From assembly GCA_030149295.1 (NCBI GenBank), contig JASBRV010000038.1, positions 1-52,507 on the forward strand: a stretch of DNA of 52,507 bases, read 5' to 3'. Under the pieces are notes generated by a model. It searched no databases. It was given only the letters and a program-made list of their open reading frames with translations, and had not been told where the DNA came from. Source of the stretch: Bacteriovoracales bacterium (GTDB lineage Bacteria; Bdellovibrionota; Bacteriovoracia; Bacteriovoracales; Bacteriovoracaceae). Below are positions 42,019-50,406 of this stretch, one piece after another (the stretch's first letter is position 1; every line of letters starts with the position of its first letter). The position numbers were made by a program, and so were the translations under genes.

Positions 42019-42052
42019 TTCAGGTTCCCCCTTGCCAAATCCGGAACCTGAA
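42019..42052 (+). repeat. 10-bp inverted repeat in a 3' region
   Basis: TTCAGGTTCC and GGAACCTGAA are perfect arms separated by 14 nt, just upstream of the terminator. With that terminator they could form the body of a small 3'-derived RNA. Confidence 0.6.
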
Positions 42053-42059
42053 TAAAATG

Positions 42060-42088
42060 GGCCACTCAAGAGAGTGGCCTTTTTTTTA
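42060..42088 (+). terminator. Rho-independent terminator
   Basis: GGCCACTC, loop AAGA, GAGTGGCC, then at least eight T. It ends the transcript of the small secreted protein gene (stop at 41966). The 480-nt stretch 41967-42446 holds this terminator, the inverted repeat before it, the fusA terminator and the fusA 3' structures; between 42090 and 42290 I see nothing convincing. Confidence 0.9.
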
Positions 42089-42290
42089 TAGTCTTTTCTT
42101 TCTTGCCGTAAAAAATCAAAAATCTTCAGAAATTATGATCATTAAATGATGCCCAAAAAATATGGTATTTCATTTCAAAGGCGTAGAGAGTTTTTTGGCC
42201 CTGAATCTTTTATTCAAAGCCCCTGCCTTTAAATACAGCGCTTAACAATTGGATTTATTTTAAGATTATCTACAAAGGTGAATAGGCGAT

Positions 42291-42319
42291 AAAAAAAGCC
42301 TTCCCTAAGGAAGGCTTTT
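42291..42319 (-). terminator. Rho-independent terminator of fusA
   Basis: On the minus strand AAGCCTTCC, a 4-nt loop and GGAAGGCTT are followed by a run of T. It lies about 130 nt past the fusA stop, leaving a structured 3' UTR between. Confidence 0.85.
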
Positions 42320-42352
42320 GAAAAAATTATTTTAGGAGTAATCGGAGTTAAA

Positions 42353-42455
42353 AGTCCCCTTCGATTAAGGTCTGGACCGTATAGCACTTCGTGCATTACG
42401 GTCCACCTTTTTACCCTTCGGGGACGATTAATTTGCCTTAAGCAAATTAATCGTC
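42353..42455 (-). other. Highly structured 3' region of fusA
   Basis: Three nested or competing inverted repeats occupy about 100 nt. GACGATTAATTTGC (42423-42436) pairs with GCAAATTAATCGTC (42442-42455) over the fusA stop. GGACCGTA (42374-42381) pairs with TACGGTCC (42397-42404) around an inner GCAC/GTGC hairpin. GTCCCC (42354-42359) can pair with GGGGAC (42420-42425). The last pairing excludes part of the first, so two alternative folds are possible. Confidence 0.6.
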
Positions 42456-44609
42456 ATTTGCAAGTTTTTCCGCACGCTCTTTCATTACCGCTTCCGCGAT
42501 ATTGGAAGGAGCCTCGGAGTAACGAGCAAATTCCATGGTGTAAGATGCTTTACCAGCAGTTGCTGAACGCAGGTCATTTGAGTAACCAAACATTTCAGAA
42601 AGTGGAACTTCAGCATTAACGATAACTTCACCATTTGGATCAGTTTCAGTTCCTTGGATAAGACCACGACGTGATGAAAGGTCACCAATAACTGTCCCTT
42701 GGTACTCATCAGGAGTCGTCACTTCTACTTTCATAAAAGGCTCAAGAAGAGCTGGATTAGCCGCACGGATTGCTTTTCTCATCGCCTGACGAGAGGCAAT
42801 TCGGAAGGCCATATCTGACGAGTCAACATCGTGATACTTACCGTCTTGAAGAAAAACTTCACAGTTAATAACTGGAAAGGCAGCAAGAGGACCATTGTCC
42901 ATAACGTCTTCAAAACCTTTTTCACAGGCACCGATAAATTCACCAGGAATTGATCCACCTTTAATTTCGTTATGAAACTTAAAGACTTGGTCTTCAGTAT
43001 CTTTATTGTCATCCGTAAGAGGACGAAGCTTCCCAACGACCTGACCAAATTGACCAGAACCACCAGTTTGTTTCTTGTGAGTGTAATCAAATGGAGTCTC
43101 CGTAGTGATAGTCTCACGGTAGTTAACCTGAGGTGCACCAACTTGAGGATTACATCCGTACTCACGCTTAAGACGCTCTACATAGATCTCAAGGTGAAGC
43201 TCACCCATACCCGCGATACGTGTTTCACCAGACTCTTCATCAGTAAAAACATGGAAAGTAGGATCTTCTTTCATGAAGCGCTGAAGGCCTTTTGAAAGTT
43301 TGGCTTGTTCAGCCTTGTCTTTAACATTGATAGAAAGCTCAATAACTGGAATTGGAACGTGGATCCCTTCACATGAGATATTGAGGTCATCATCGTTTCC
43401 AACAAAGGTATCACCTGAAGCACAATCAATACCAACGAGGGCAACGATGTCCCCTGCGTGGGCTTCATCAATATTAGCTCTATCGTTTGACATCATTCGC
43501 ACAATACGACCGATACGAGTCTTCTTCTTAGTACGAGTGTTGTAAACAGTATCACCTTTATTGAGGGTACCGGCATAGATTCTTGTGTAAGTAAGCTGAC
43601 CAAATTGCTCATCAGTAATTTTGAAGGCCATCATCACAAGGTTCTTAGTTGGATCTGGTTCAAGAGTAATATTCTCTTCACCTTCTTTCGTTTCTTTTTT
43701 AGCCGTTGGCTTTTCACACTCAAGGGGTGAAGGAAGGTAACGTGTTACAGCTTCGAGAAGGGGTTGAACACCTTTGTTCTTAAAAGCTGATCCCATATAA
43801 ACGGGAGTTAAAGCAAGAGAGTTAACACCTGCTTTGATACACTTATGAAGATCTTCTTCTGAAGGCTCATTACCTTCTAGGTAAGCTTCCATCACTTCAT
43901 CATCAAATTCCGCAACAGCATCAATCATTTCTGATCTTTGCTCTTCCATTTGATCTACAAGCTCTGCTGGACACTCTTCGATGCGAACCGTTTCACCATT
44001 GTCACCATCAAAGTAATAAGCTTTTTTTGTAATAAGATCGACAACACCTTTGAATTCATCTTCTGCACCGATTGGAATCTGCATAAGAACGGCGTTGTGA
44101 TTAAGTTTTTCTCTAAGGGCATCGCGACCTTTAAAAGGGTTCGCTCCCATTCGGTCCATCTTGTTCATGAAAGCAAGACGTGGAACACGATAACGCTTCA
44201 TTTGACGGTCAACAGTAATAGACTGTGACTGAACCCCAGAAACAGAACAAAGAACAAGGATAGCGCCATCAAGAACACGCAGGGAACGCTCAACTTCTAC
44301 CGTAAAGTCAACGTGTCCGGGAGTATCAATAATATTGACTCTCGTGTCTTTCTCAATGCCAGAAGCAAAAGTTGTTCCTTTACCTTCAAAACCGCGCCAC
44401 CAAACAGTTGTTGCAGCAGAAGTAATGGTAATCCCCTTTTCCTTTTCGAGTTCCATGTGGTCCATCGTTGCGCCATCGCCACCACCACGAACATCTTCAA
44501 TTTTGTGGATTTCACCACAGTAAAAAAGGATCCTTTCTGTAAGGGTTGTCTTACCAGAGTCAATGTGGGCAGAGATCCCAATATTTCTGGTTTTCGCCAT
44601 TAATTTCAT
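42447..44609 (-). CDS. fusA: Elongation factor G
   Basis: EF-G drives GTP-dependent translocation on the ribosome. The protein has G1 AHIDSGKTT, the switch-I region with [10 protein letters not shown]3 DTPGH, G4 NKMD, and the domain II-V layout to the end (ANDD). The ATG at 44609 follows TTGGAG; a TTG 12 nt upstream overlaps that ribosome binding site and is not used. Length (720 residues) is normal. The gene is not in a str operon here: it stands alone with its own sigma70 promoter and terminator, so it could be one of two EF-G genes in the genome. Confidence 0.97.
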   Translation of the reverse strand: MKLMAKTRNIGISAHIDSGKTTLTERILFYCGEIHKIEDVRGGGDGATMDHMELEKEKGITITSAATTVWWRGFEGKGTTFASGIEKDTRVNIIDTPGHVDFTVEVERSLRVLDGAILVLCSVSGVQSQSITVDRQMKRYRVPRLAFMNKMDRMGANPFKGRDALREKLNHNAVLMQIPIGAEDEFKGVVDLITKKAYYFDGDNGETVRIEECPAELVDQMEEQRSEMIDAVAEFDDEVMEAYLEGNEPSEEDLHKCIKAGVNSLALTPVYMGSAFKNKGVQPLLEAVTRYLPSPLECEKPTAKKETKEGEENITLEPDPTKNLVMMAFKITDEQFGQLTYTRIYAGTLNKGDTVYNTRTKKKTRIGRIVRMMSNDRANIDEAHAGDIVALVGIDCASGDTFVGNDDDLNISCEGIHVPIPVIELSINVKDKAEQAKLSKGLQRFMKEDPTFHVFTDEESGETRIAGMGELHLEIYVERLKREYGCNPQVGAPQVNYRETITTETPFDYTHKKQTGGSGQFGQVVGKLRPLTDDNKDTEDQVFKFHNEIKGGSIPGEFIGACEKGFEDVMDNGPLAAFPVINCEVFLQDGKYHDVDSSDMAFRIASRQAMRKAIRAANPALLEPFMKVEVTTPDEYQGTVIGDLSSRRGLIQGTETDPNGEVIVNAEVPLSEMFGYSNDLRSATAGKASYTMEFARYSEAPSNIAEAVMKERAEKLANDD

Positions 44610-44648
44610 GCGTTTCTCCAATCGTAATTATCAATGTTTTTGCGATGA

Positions 44649-44677
44649 ATATTAGTGTTTTAGCCATACTCCGTCAA
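44649..44677 (-). promoter_or_regulatory. Sigma70 promoter of fusA
   Basis: On the minus strand TTGACG, a spacer of exactly 17 nt and TATAAT-like TAATAT lie about 40 nt upstream of the fusA ATG. This is the clearest promoter in the window. Confidence 0.78.
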
Positions 44678-44723
44678 AAAAAATATAGACAGAAAAGGAG
44701 CAATCCATTAACTTTTTCGCACC

Positions 44724-45392
44724 ATGAGAGGACGCGATATTTCAAAAACCGATTTGTACGAATCAGTTAAGAGCCTAGTTGAGAGTGATGACCTAAATCA
44801 AAAGCATCTTCATCTCAACCAACAAAAGCTCTTTACTCTTTTCAGCATTGCCTTCCAGTACATGCTTTTTCGCTCCACGAAGTCCCCTGGGGCTTATATC
44901 ATCCGAATTGAGGATTCCGCCTTAGCGGAGAAGCTCGCTAAAAAATCCAAGGACCCAAGCACTCGTCGCTTCATGCAAAGCCTTCTTCTTCCTAGAAAGC
45001 TTAAATATCAAAAATCGACCTTCTTTCTTGACTTCTTTCATATTGGCTCATGGACTCTCACGGCCGATGTTCCCAGTGACAAAATTAAGGGGGCAATCGT
45101 TGTCAAAAACACATCAACTAGGCCAATGCTGGAAATCGAAGAAGATGAGGATGGAACTCCCAACCCTATGGCGAATCTGCCAAAAGATTACTTTCTTACC
45201 AGCCTGACAGAATTTGTACCCAAGACCATCACAGTTGCCTATGAATGGGAAAGTGAATCTGGATTGCCTCTAACCACCATTCAATTTCCGTTTATCAAGA
45301 AAGAAAAGGAAAGGGTTGCGGGTCTTACCCTCTCAACAGAAATCGATCTTGATCAAATTGAAGACATGAAGAAAACAGATCAGGAAAACTAA
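44724..45392 (+). CDS. Cytoplasmic protein of unknown function
   Basis: The 222-residue protein has no signal peptide or membrane segment. It has a helical N-terminus, a mixed central region (TFFLDFFHIGSWTLTADVP) and an acidic C-terminus. AAGGAG lies 23 nt upstream, too far for the ATG at 44724, and no better start is visible, so the start is uncertain. The gene is divergent from fusA and convergent with a small gene (1-nt gap). No family is recognised. Confidence 0.75.
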   Translation: MRGRDISKTDLYESVKSLVESDDLNQKHLHLNQQKLFTLFSIAFQYMLFRSTKSPGAYIIRIEDSALAEKLAKKSKDPSTRRFMQSLLLPRKLKYQKSTFFLDFFHIGSWTLTADVPSDKIKGAIVVKNTSTRPMLEIEEDEDGTPNPMANLPKDYFLTSLTEFVPKTITVAYEWESESGLPLTTIQFPFIKKEKERVAGLTLSTEIDLDQIEDMKKTDQEN

Positions 45393-45393
45393 C

Positions 45394-45657
45394 TTAGATA
45401 ATATCAAGTTTCTTTAAGGCCTGCTGCACATCTGTTTTAATTAAAGGCCTATAGTTCTCTTCTTTGTAAGGCTCTACTTGGCGCCAAGCGCCCACCTCCG
45501 TAGCCCTCTTGTCGTATTCAGGATTCAATTCACGATTGGCCCTTGCCACCTCTTTTAAACCATCTGAAACGGCATTTTTAAGGGCAACCACTTCATCGTG
45601 AAGGAGAACGCTATTGTTGTTGAGCCTATTTAAGGCCTTGATTGATCCAATCGACAT
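45394..45657 (-). CDS. Small protein of unknown function, 87 residues
   Basis: This is a soluble, helical, charged protein with no Cys. It contains a heptad-like segment (LHDEVVALKNAVSDGLKEVARA) and ends with VQQALKKLDII. No clear ribosome binding site precedes the ATG. Convergent packing against the neighbouring gene and the lack of a competing frame favour a real gene. Confidence 0.65.
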   Translation of the reverse strand: MSIGSIKALNRLNNNSVLLHDEVVALKNAVSDGLKEVARANRELNPEYDKRATEVGAWRQVEPYKEENYRPLIKTDVQQALKKLDII

Positions 45658-45773
45658 AAAGGCTTATCGGTAAGAGACAATATCACTCAAGTAAAAGCTT
45701 CTTAATACCAATCTTTTCAATAAGTTAGCCTAAGCTGAGTAACTTTCAGACAACATTTGTAAATAATACCAAA

Positions 45774-45816
45774 AGTGTTCGCCAGGAGTGAACACTGCGT
45801 CATTTTTCGCTATAAT
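45774..45816 (+). promoter_or_regulatory. Inverted repeat over the promoter of the XRE gene
   Basis: AGTGTTC-N9-GAACACT (45774-45796) lies just upstream of a perfect -10 TATAAT (45811-45816), covering the place of the -35. The start codon is at 45847. An HTH regulator encoded directly downstream is a natural ligand, suggesting autorepression. Confidence 0.6.
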
Positions 45817-45846
45817 TCGGCAAACCCAAGACTTCCAGGAAGTTTA

Positions 45847-47265
45847 ATGCTTTTTTCAGAAATTGGACCAAATACTCTTAACCGTGAGCTCAATTCTTTT
45901 CTTGAGGGCTCAAAGTTATCACTTTCTCAAGTGGCTAAGAGACTAGGAGTTTCAAAAGGTCACCTCTCTGAAATCAAAAACGGAAAAGCAACTCCTGCCC
46001 TCAACACTGGACTTCGCATTCTTAAATTATGTGGCCTTGAAATTGAACAAAGACGCGCTTGGGCCCACTTCTACAACACTTCTATTTCCGAAGAGTACTT
46101 AGAAGTTCATGATGATTGGGAAAAAGAAAACGACAGAAAACTCAATGAAAAAGCCTCTGCTCTTCTCGCGAGAGACCTCGATCTGATGAATGCTTATATC
46201 GACATTGTTAATAGCGAGGAACAAGGCCTGGCCCTTGTTGAACTCAGAGTTGAATACGGACGAAGCATTGAATCTAAACTTCAAAAACTTCACCTTCAAG
46301 GTGTTGTTGAAGTTGAAAAGTCTGATCTTGGTAAAGTTTATAAAACGGGAAAAGTTGATCCTATCATCACCCGTCATGCCAGCTATGACCTCATTAACAA
46401 TGTAGTGAGTGATCAGCAAATGCAATATCAGGCCGGTGAAAATAAAGGTAAATTTAAATTCCATATCAATGATGTCGATCAAGAAGGATACCAAAAGCTC
46501 TCTGAGCTTTTACAGGTAACGATGAAAGAAGCGGAAAAAATCATGGTCGATCATAAACTCGCCCGTACCAAAGGTGGTGAGCGATTTGCCTTTGAAATGC
46601 TTTTGGGTCAACTTAAAAGTTTTATTCTTTTGGCCTTCTTAGGTTTTGGCTTTATGCTCAGCGGTGTTCAGGATTCCTACGCTCAAGGTGGGGGTCTTTC
46701 AGGTGGTTCATCTGATGATCAAATCATCCGTGATCTTGAAATTATCAGCTGGCCCGAACTAATTGGACGAAAAGACCTCATTCTTAAATTTCCGACAGTA
46801 AATATTAGAGGAGAGAACATCTCCCTCGAAATGGTTTGTCATGATAAAGAGAACAATACATTGATGACCACCAGAGAAATTGAGATATGCCACAAAACAA
46901 AGCTCATCAAAGAGTTTTGTGTATACAATGCCAATCAAGAATTAAAGTGTACGGCCACTGATGAATATAATGAAGACGAAAGTTATTATCGTTATGACGA
47001 AAGTGTAGGAACAACGGTTCTTAAAAGAGTTTGCACGGAAACTGTTGAACGTCGCTTGATGACGGCCATCTACCGTCATGGCTTTATGCTTAATTTTAAT
47101 CTCAAAGGTGAAGCCCCTCGCTCTGAACATTTTCGTTACCTCTATGAAACTCAAGAGGGCGATTTTAAGGTTAGTATACCCGTCTCTCAGAAATTAGAAT
47201 CAAATGAACAAGAAAGAATCGCTCCGATAGGCACCAAGAATTATCAAATTCCTCTTTGCCTTTAA
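45847..47265 (+). CDS. XRE-type HTH protein with membrane segment and exported C-terminal domain
   Basis: I start at the ATG at 45847 with AGGAAG upstream. The 472-residue protein opens with an XRE helix-turn-helix (about 14-70; LSLSQVAKRLGVSKGHLSEIKNG). A cytoplasmic helical region (about 70-250) follows, then a hydrophobic stretch FILLAFLGFGFMLSGV (about 259-274), a Gly/Ser linker and a C-terminal domain of about 180 residues with seven or so Cys (MVCHDK, EICHK, FCVYN, KCTAT, RVCTE, LCL). The Cys-rich part would be periplasmic if the segment spans the membrane, which would make a ToxR-like one-component sensor. A fusion of a regulator with a secreted protein is the alternative description. 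Confidence 0.85.
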   Translation: MLFSEIGPNTLNRELNSFLEGSKLSLSQVAKRLGVSKGHLSEIKNGKATPALNTGLRILKLCGLEIEQRRAWAHFYNTSISEEYLEVHDDWEKENDRKLNEKASALLARDLDLMNAYIDIVNSEEQGLALVELRVEYGRSIESKLQKLHLQGVVEVEKSDLGKVYKTGKVDPIITRHASYDLINNVVSDQQMQYQAGENKGKFKFHINDVDQEGYQKLSELLQVTMKEAEKIMVDHKLARTKGGERFAFEMLLGQLKSFILLAFLGFGFMLSGVQDSYAQGGGLSGGSSDDQIIRDLEIISWPELIGRKDLILKFPTVNIRGENISLEMVCHDKENNTLMTTREIEICHKTKLIKEFCVYNANQELKCTATDEYNEDESYYRYDESVGTTVLKRVCTETVERRLMTAIYRHGFMLNFNLKGEAPRSEHFRYLYETQEGDFKVSIPVSQKLESNEQERIAPIGTKNYQIPLCL

Positions 47266-47389
47266 CCTATAAAATTTTCATGAGTTCACGCTCAAAAACG
47301 AAAACGACTAGGTCTCGTTGAAAGGAATCTTATTTATTGGCATAAATCCTTTAACAACGTACCCAGTACTAACGTCATCATATGAGGAA

Positions 47390-47680
47390 TGAGAGAGCCT
47401 TGTATGAAAATTGTGTGAACTAGGTCTGTACCCTTGCCTTTGGGCGGCTCTATGCCAGGGCCGCCACCCCTGCCCGGGGAATTTCTCGGCTGGAATCCAA
47501 GGAGTGCAAACATGGCGTTAGTATACATTGTGCTTAACCCAATCGCCGTTTTTCCTGCTTTATGGTGATTGAGGAGAGAGATATATATTACCGGTGCGGC
47601 AATACTGGTAGTTAAAGCGAGTGAATTGAGTCTCCATTCGCTTATTGAGGGGTCCCTTTTGGGGACCCCTTTTCATTTTT
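47390..47680 (+). ncRNA. Candidate structured RNA or element remnant with terminator
   Basis: Between the XRE gene and the next stop (417 nt) lies a section (47435-47510) much richer in GC than its surroundings, with strong hairpins: GGCGGC/GCCGCC around an 11-nt loop and CCCC/GGGG. An imperfect 9-bp stem AAGCGAGTG/CATTCGCTT (about 47614-47643) and a terminator follow. No coding frame on the plus strand fits. I cannot match it to rnpB, ssrA, ffs or 6S RNA motifs I know. It could also be a 3' UTR or the trace of an inserted element. Confidence 0.45.
47648..47680 (+). terminator. Rho-independent terminator, plus strand
   Basis: AGGGGTCCC and GGGACCCCT form a 9-bp stem with a TTTTG loop, followed by T-rich sequence on the plus strand only. 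It therefore ends a plus-strand transcript (XRE mRNA or the candidate RNA), not the minus-strand gene that ends at 47683. Confidence 0.85.
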
Positions 47681-47682
47681 AT

Positions 47683-48372
47683 TTAAGGAATAATTTCTTC
47701 TTTTACGAGAACAAACATCTCTTCAAATCCTGTGTAGACATTAGGAGCCGTCCCCACTTTGAGGTTTTCATCGAGATAAGAAAAAGTCAGGTCACTGACT
47801 GCATTTATAGGACCATTAGGAAAGCTCCCTAATTGAGTTGGACTAAAGATGGCATTGTTTCCACTAAGGATGTCTTGAGCCAAATAAGGGATGCTCATGC
47901 CACTTAAAAGAGGCGTGCCTTTAAAGAATCCTGCTGTGATTTTTGTAGTCTGAATATTACCACTCACACTCCCCTTGGCAGTTAAGGCAAAGGTGACTCT
48001 TTGACCATTCGGAAGAATTCTCTCTCCTAAATTCACAGCAAAGCCTTCTTTGGTGACATACTGGTAAATACGATCAAAGTTTTGACCAATTTGAGGGTTA
48101 CCATTATTTTGTTCGTCCGCCCAGATTTGCTTCCAGGAGCCAGTCGCAAATTTCGCCCAGTCACCTTCACTGACCTGAGGAAGACCACGAGTCAGCTCTG
48201 CCACCAATTGATCGAGCTTATCCCGCACTTCAACTCTGTTTTGAACATTATTCGTATTAGTTCGAGCAATTTTAATAATCTCTTTTTTGAGCGCCATTTG
48301 ACGGGGTGACAACTCACTTGTCAGGGCAGATAAGGAAAAAAGTAACCCTGTGATCAAGATCCATGCTTTCAT
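47683..48372 (-). CDS. Secreted protein, possibly PAP/fibrillin-like
   Basis: The 229-residue protein has a signal peptide (MKAWILITGLLFSLSALTSE) and a good AAGGAG before the ATG. A helical N-terminal segment is followed by FATGSWKQIWADEQ and later strands (KITAGFFKGTPLL, DLTFSYLDENLKVG). This resembles the lipid-associated PAP/fibrillin domain (a helix, then GxWxLxYT-like strand and barrel), but the match is weak. No Cys is present. No operon partner. Confidence 0.75.
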   Translation of the reverse strand: MKAWILITGLLFSLSALTSELSPRQMALKKEIIKIARTNTNNVQNRVEVRDKLDQLVAELTRGLPQVSEGDWAKFATGSWKQIWADEQNNGNPQIGQNFDRIYQYVTKEGFAVNLGERILPNGQRVTFALTAKGSVSGNIQTTKITAGFFKGTPLLSGMSIPYLAQDILSGNNAIFSPTQLGSFPNGPINAVSDLTFSYLDENLKVGTAPNVYTGFEEMFVLVKEEIIP

Positions 48373-48498
48373 AAAAACTCTCCTTGTTCTTAGCTAGAAA
48401 AATGATCACATAAATAAAAATTGATTCACAAGTGGGCTCAGAACATTTCACAGGTTATGCTTTGCGATATTAAGTAAAGTATAGGATAAAAGGGAGGA

Positions 48499-48633
48499 TT
48501 GGCCTTGATCCAGATTTCTTCATTTATAGATTTGGTGGGATTTGTTTTGTGAGAGTACCGATTCCGGTCACTCTTAGTGGGGTTGGCTTAGGTGGGACGT
48601 TGGGACAAATAAAGGTTTTAGGATCAAGGCCAA
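48499..48633 (+). ncRNA. Candidate structured RNA (or MITE) closed by a perfect 13-bp stem
   Basis: TTGGCCTTGATCC (48499-48511) and GGATCAAGGCCAA (48621-48633) are perfect 13-bp inverted arms that enclose 109 nt. Inside is a second strong hairpin (48550-48576) with AGAGT/ACTCT and ACCG/CGGT around loop ATTC. No open frame covers it. A closed multi-hairpin RNA is one reading; a 135-bp mobile element with 13-bp terminal repeats is the other. The strand is provisional. The rest of 48373-48879 holds TAAGGTT/AACCTTA arms (48803-48828) and nothing else I can support. Confidence 0.55.
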
Positions 48634-48879
48634 ATTCCGCTGCCAACCAGTTGTCTATATATTAAGCAACCCCTGTGCCAAAAATTTAGACAGTTTTAAT
48701 ATCCTACTATCAATTACTTAGAGCATATGAACTAGTCCCAACCTGACATCTGGGGCGTTTTTGGCCTAAAACAGTATCGTTAAGCACCCCGCTTTGCATT
48801 ATTAAGGTTACGTATTTTCAAAACCTTATTCTTCTATTACTTTAGATGGAGTGTAATTTTAACTTCGGGAAGGAAGAGC

Positions 48880-49185
48880 GTGAAAGTAAAAGAGATGAGA
48901 GAGCTCCTCAGTGGCCTCAAAAATGATGGAAAACTTACGAATCAAACTATTGAATTTGTTGTAGATGCGAAAAAGTTTTTTGCCAGTGATGTCAAAGCAG
49001 GCGCCAACACAATGACCTTTGAAATCACGAGAGACAACTACCATCCTTTGAGTCTCAATCGTTTTGAAGAGTCTCTTAAGCTTGCCGCTGGAGATCTTAG
49101 TATTAATGTCAAGCAAGGAAGCAATAACAAAACGATTACTGAGACCTATCTTACTGATACAGCGTTTGAACTAGTTGTTGGATAA
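48880..49185 (+). CDS. Small cytoplasmic protein of unknown function
   Basis: The 101-residue protein starts at a GTG after AAGGAAG. It has no signal peptide and mixes helix (MKVKEMRELLSGLKND) with strands (TIEFVVDAKKFF, ANTMTFEITRDNY, DLSINVKQG). It overlaps the end of the convergent cysteine desulfurase gene by 15 nt. No family is recognised. Confidence 0.72.
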   Translation: MKVKEMRELLSGLKNDGKLTNQTIEFVVDAKKFFASDVKAGANTMTFEITRDNYHPLSLNRFEESLKLAAGDLSINVKQGSNNKTITETYLTDTAFELVVG

Positions 49186-50337
49186 AAGTCGCTTGAGAGG
49201 GCCTTCAAATTGGTCCCAAATGTTTTGAGCATCCTCATGATTAAAATTCCAGGCAAAGGAAACCCTTAGGGCTGACTTGGCCTGGGACTCGTTATAGCCC
49301 ATCGCCAAAAGAACACGACTAGGCACAACCGCTCCCGACGAGCATGCACTTCCGTTGCTCAGATCGATACCGGCCATATCAAAAACCATAGCCGCGTTTT
49401 GAGCAGAGACTTCATAAAGGAAAAAATAAATGGTGTTGCCATTTCTCTTCGCTTTTTTTCCAATCACTTCTCCTTGGTCTGCTAGGAGACCTTGTATTTG
49501 ATCTTCAAACCAATCTCTTGCTGCCCTTTGGCCAGCGTGATCGTAGCCCTCTTTCACTTCCTCTAGGGCGAGCTTTAATGAAAGAATTCCAAAAGTGTTT
49601 TCTGTTCCCGAGCGTCGCCCCAATTGCTGTCCTCCCCCATTAAGAAGAGGCATTAAAGGAAGCTCTGCCCGAACAAAAGAGAAACCACAACCTTTAAGGG
49701 CGCCAAATTTATGACCACTGAAAGTATAGAAATCTAGATTTGAAGAGAGATTAAACCAATTGGAAATTTTTCCTACAGCTTGAACAGCATCCACGTGAAC
49801 TATAACTCCTGTGGCCTCTTTAATTCTCTCGGCCTGAGCTAAGTCAAATACAATCCCTGTCTCATTATTAACCCATGTAAAATTAAGGAACTTGGTGCTA
49901 CTAGGGTTTTCCTTGATGAGCTTAATCGCCTGCTCTTCTAGAAGGGCACCATTTTCATCAATTGGTAACTCTTTATAGTCAAAACCCAGGGCGTGAAGGA
50001 AGCCTTTTTGATTGTTAATGCAACTATGATCAGATCCAAGATAAAAGAAAGTAAAACTCTCCCCAGCCTTTTTAGCTTCTAGGGCCAGTCCCTTAGCAAT
50101 GGTGTTTATGCCTTCTGTTGCCCCAGAGTGATAAACAACTTCAAAAGTATTCGATTCCATTTGAAATAAATCATGGAGAAAATCGGTGACAATGCCCACT
50201 TCTCTACGGGCTTTTTTTCCAGAACCATGTACACTTGATGGATTGGCAAAAGGCATTTCTTTAATATGCTCATAGACTGACCCACTTACCGGAGTAGTGG
50301 CATTATGGTCGAGATAAAGGCGATTTTTCAAATTCAT
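49171..50337 (-). CDS. Cysteine desulfurase (NifS/IscS family)
   Basis: This PLP enzyme removes sulfur from cysteine as an enzyme-bound persulfide for Fe-S clusters and tRNA thiolation. The 388-residue protein has YLDHNATTPV at the start, SGATEGIN, His104, the D183-x-x-Q phosphate/pyridine region, the PLP Lys210 in SGHKFGALKG, RSGTEN and the catalytic Cys332 in SNGSACSSG. The loop after the Cys is long as in group I enzymes. No iscU, iscA or iscR gene is adjacent, so it stands apart from a standard isc operon. It could feed the MnmA encoded elsewhere in the window, but that is inference. Confidence 0.95.
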   Translation of the reverse strand: MNLKNRLYLDHNATTPVSGSVYEHIKEMPFANPSSVHGSGKKARREVGIVTDFLHDLFQMESNTFEVVYHSGATEGINTIAKGLALEAKKAGESFTFFYLGSDHSCINNQKGFLHALGFDYKELPIDENGALLEEQAIKLIKENPSSTKFLNFTWVNNETGIVFDLAQAERIKEATGVIVHVDAVQAVGKISNWFNLSSNLDFYTFSGHKFGALKGCGFSFVRAELPLMPLLNGGGQQLGRRSGTENTFGILSLKLALEEVKEGYDHAGQRAARDWFEDQIQGLLADQGEVIGKKAKRNGNTIYFFLYEVSAQNAAMVFDMAGIDLSNGSACSSGAVVPSRVLLAMGYNESQAKSALRVSFAWNFNHEDAQNIWDQFEGPLKRLLSNN

Positions 50338-50406
50338 GCCGAATCTTAGCGATTGACCACTTACTTTGCAATATCAATAGGCCAGATGTGCTACAATTAA
50401 GTAAAA

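Noticed and set aside
47334..47528. 64-residue open frame on the minus strand over the GC-rich stretch
   Set aside because: Its Gly/Pro-rich middle simply reflects the GC-rich hairpins, there is no ribosome binding site, and the structure fits a noncoding element better.
47516..47540. dif-like sequence (GTATACATTGTGC region)
   Set aside because: The centre resembles dif sites, but the conserved XerD-side arm (TTATGTTAA-like) is not present.
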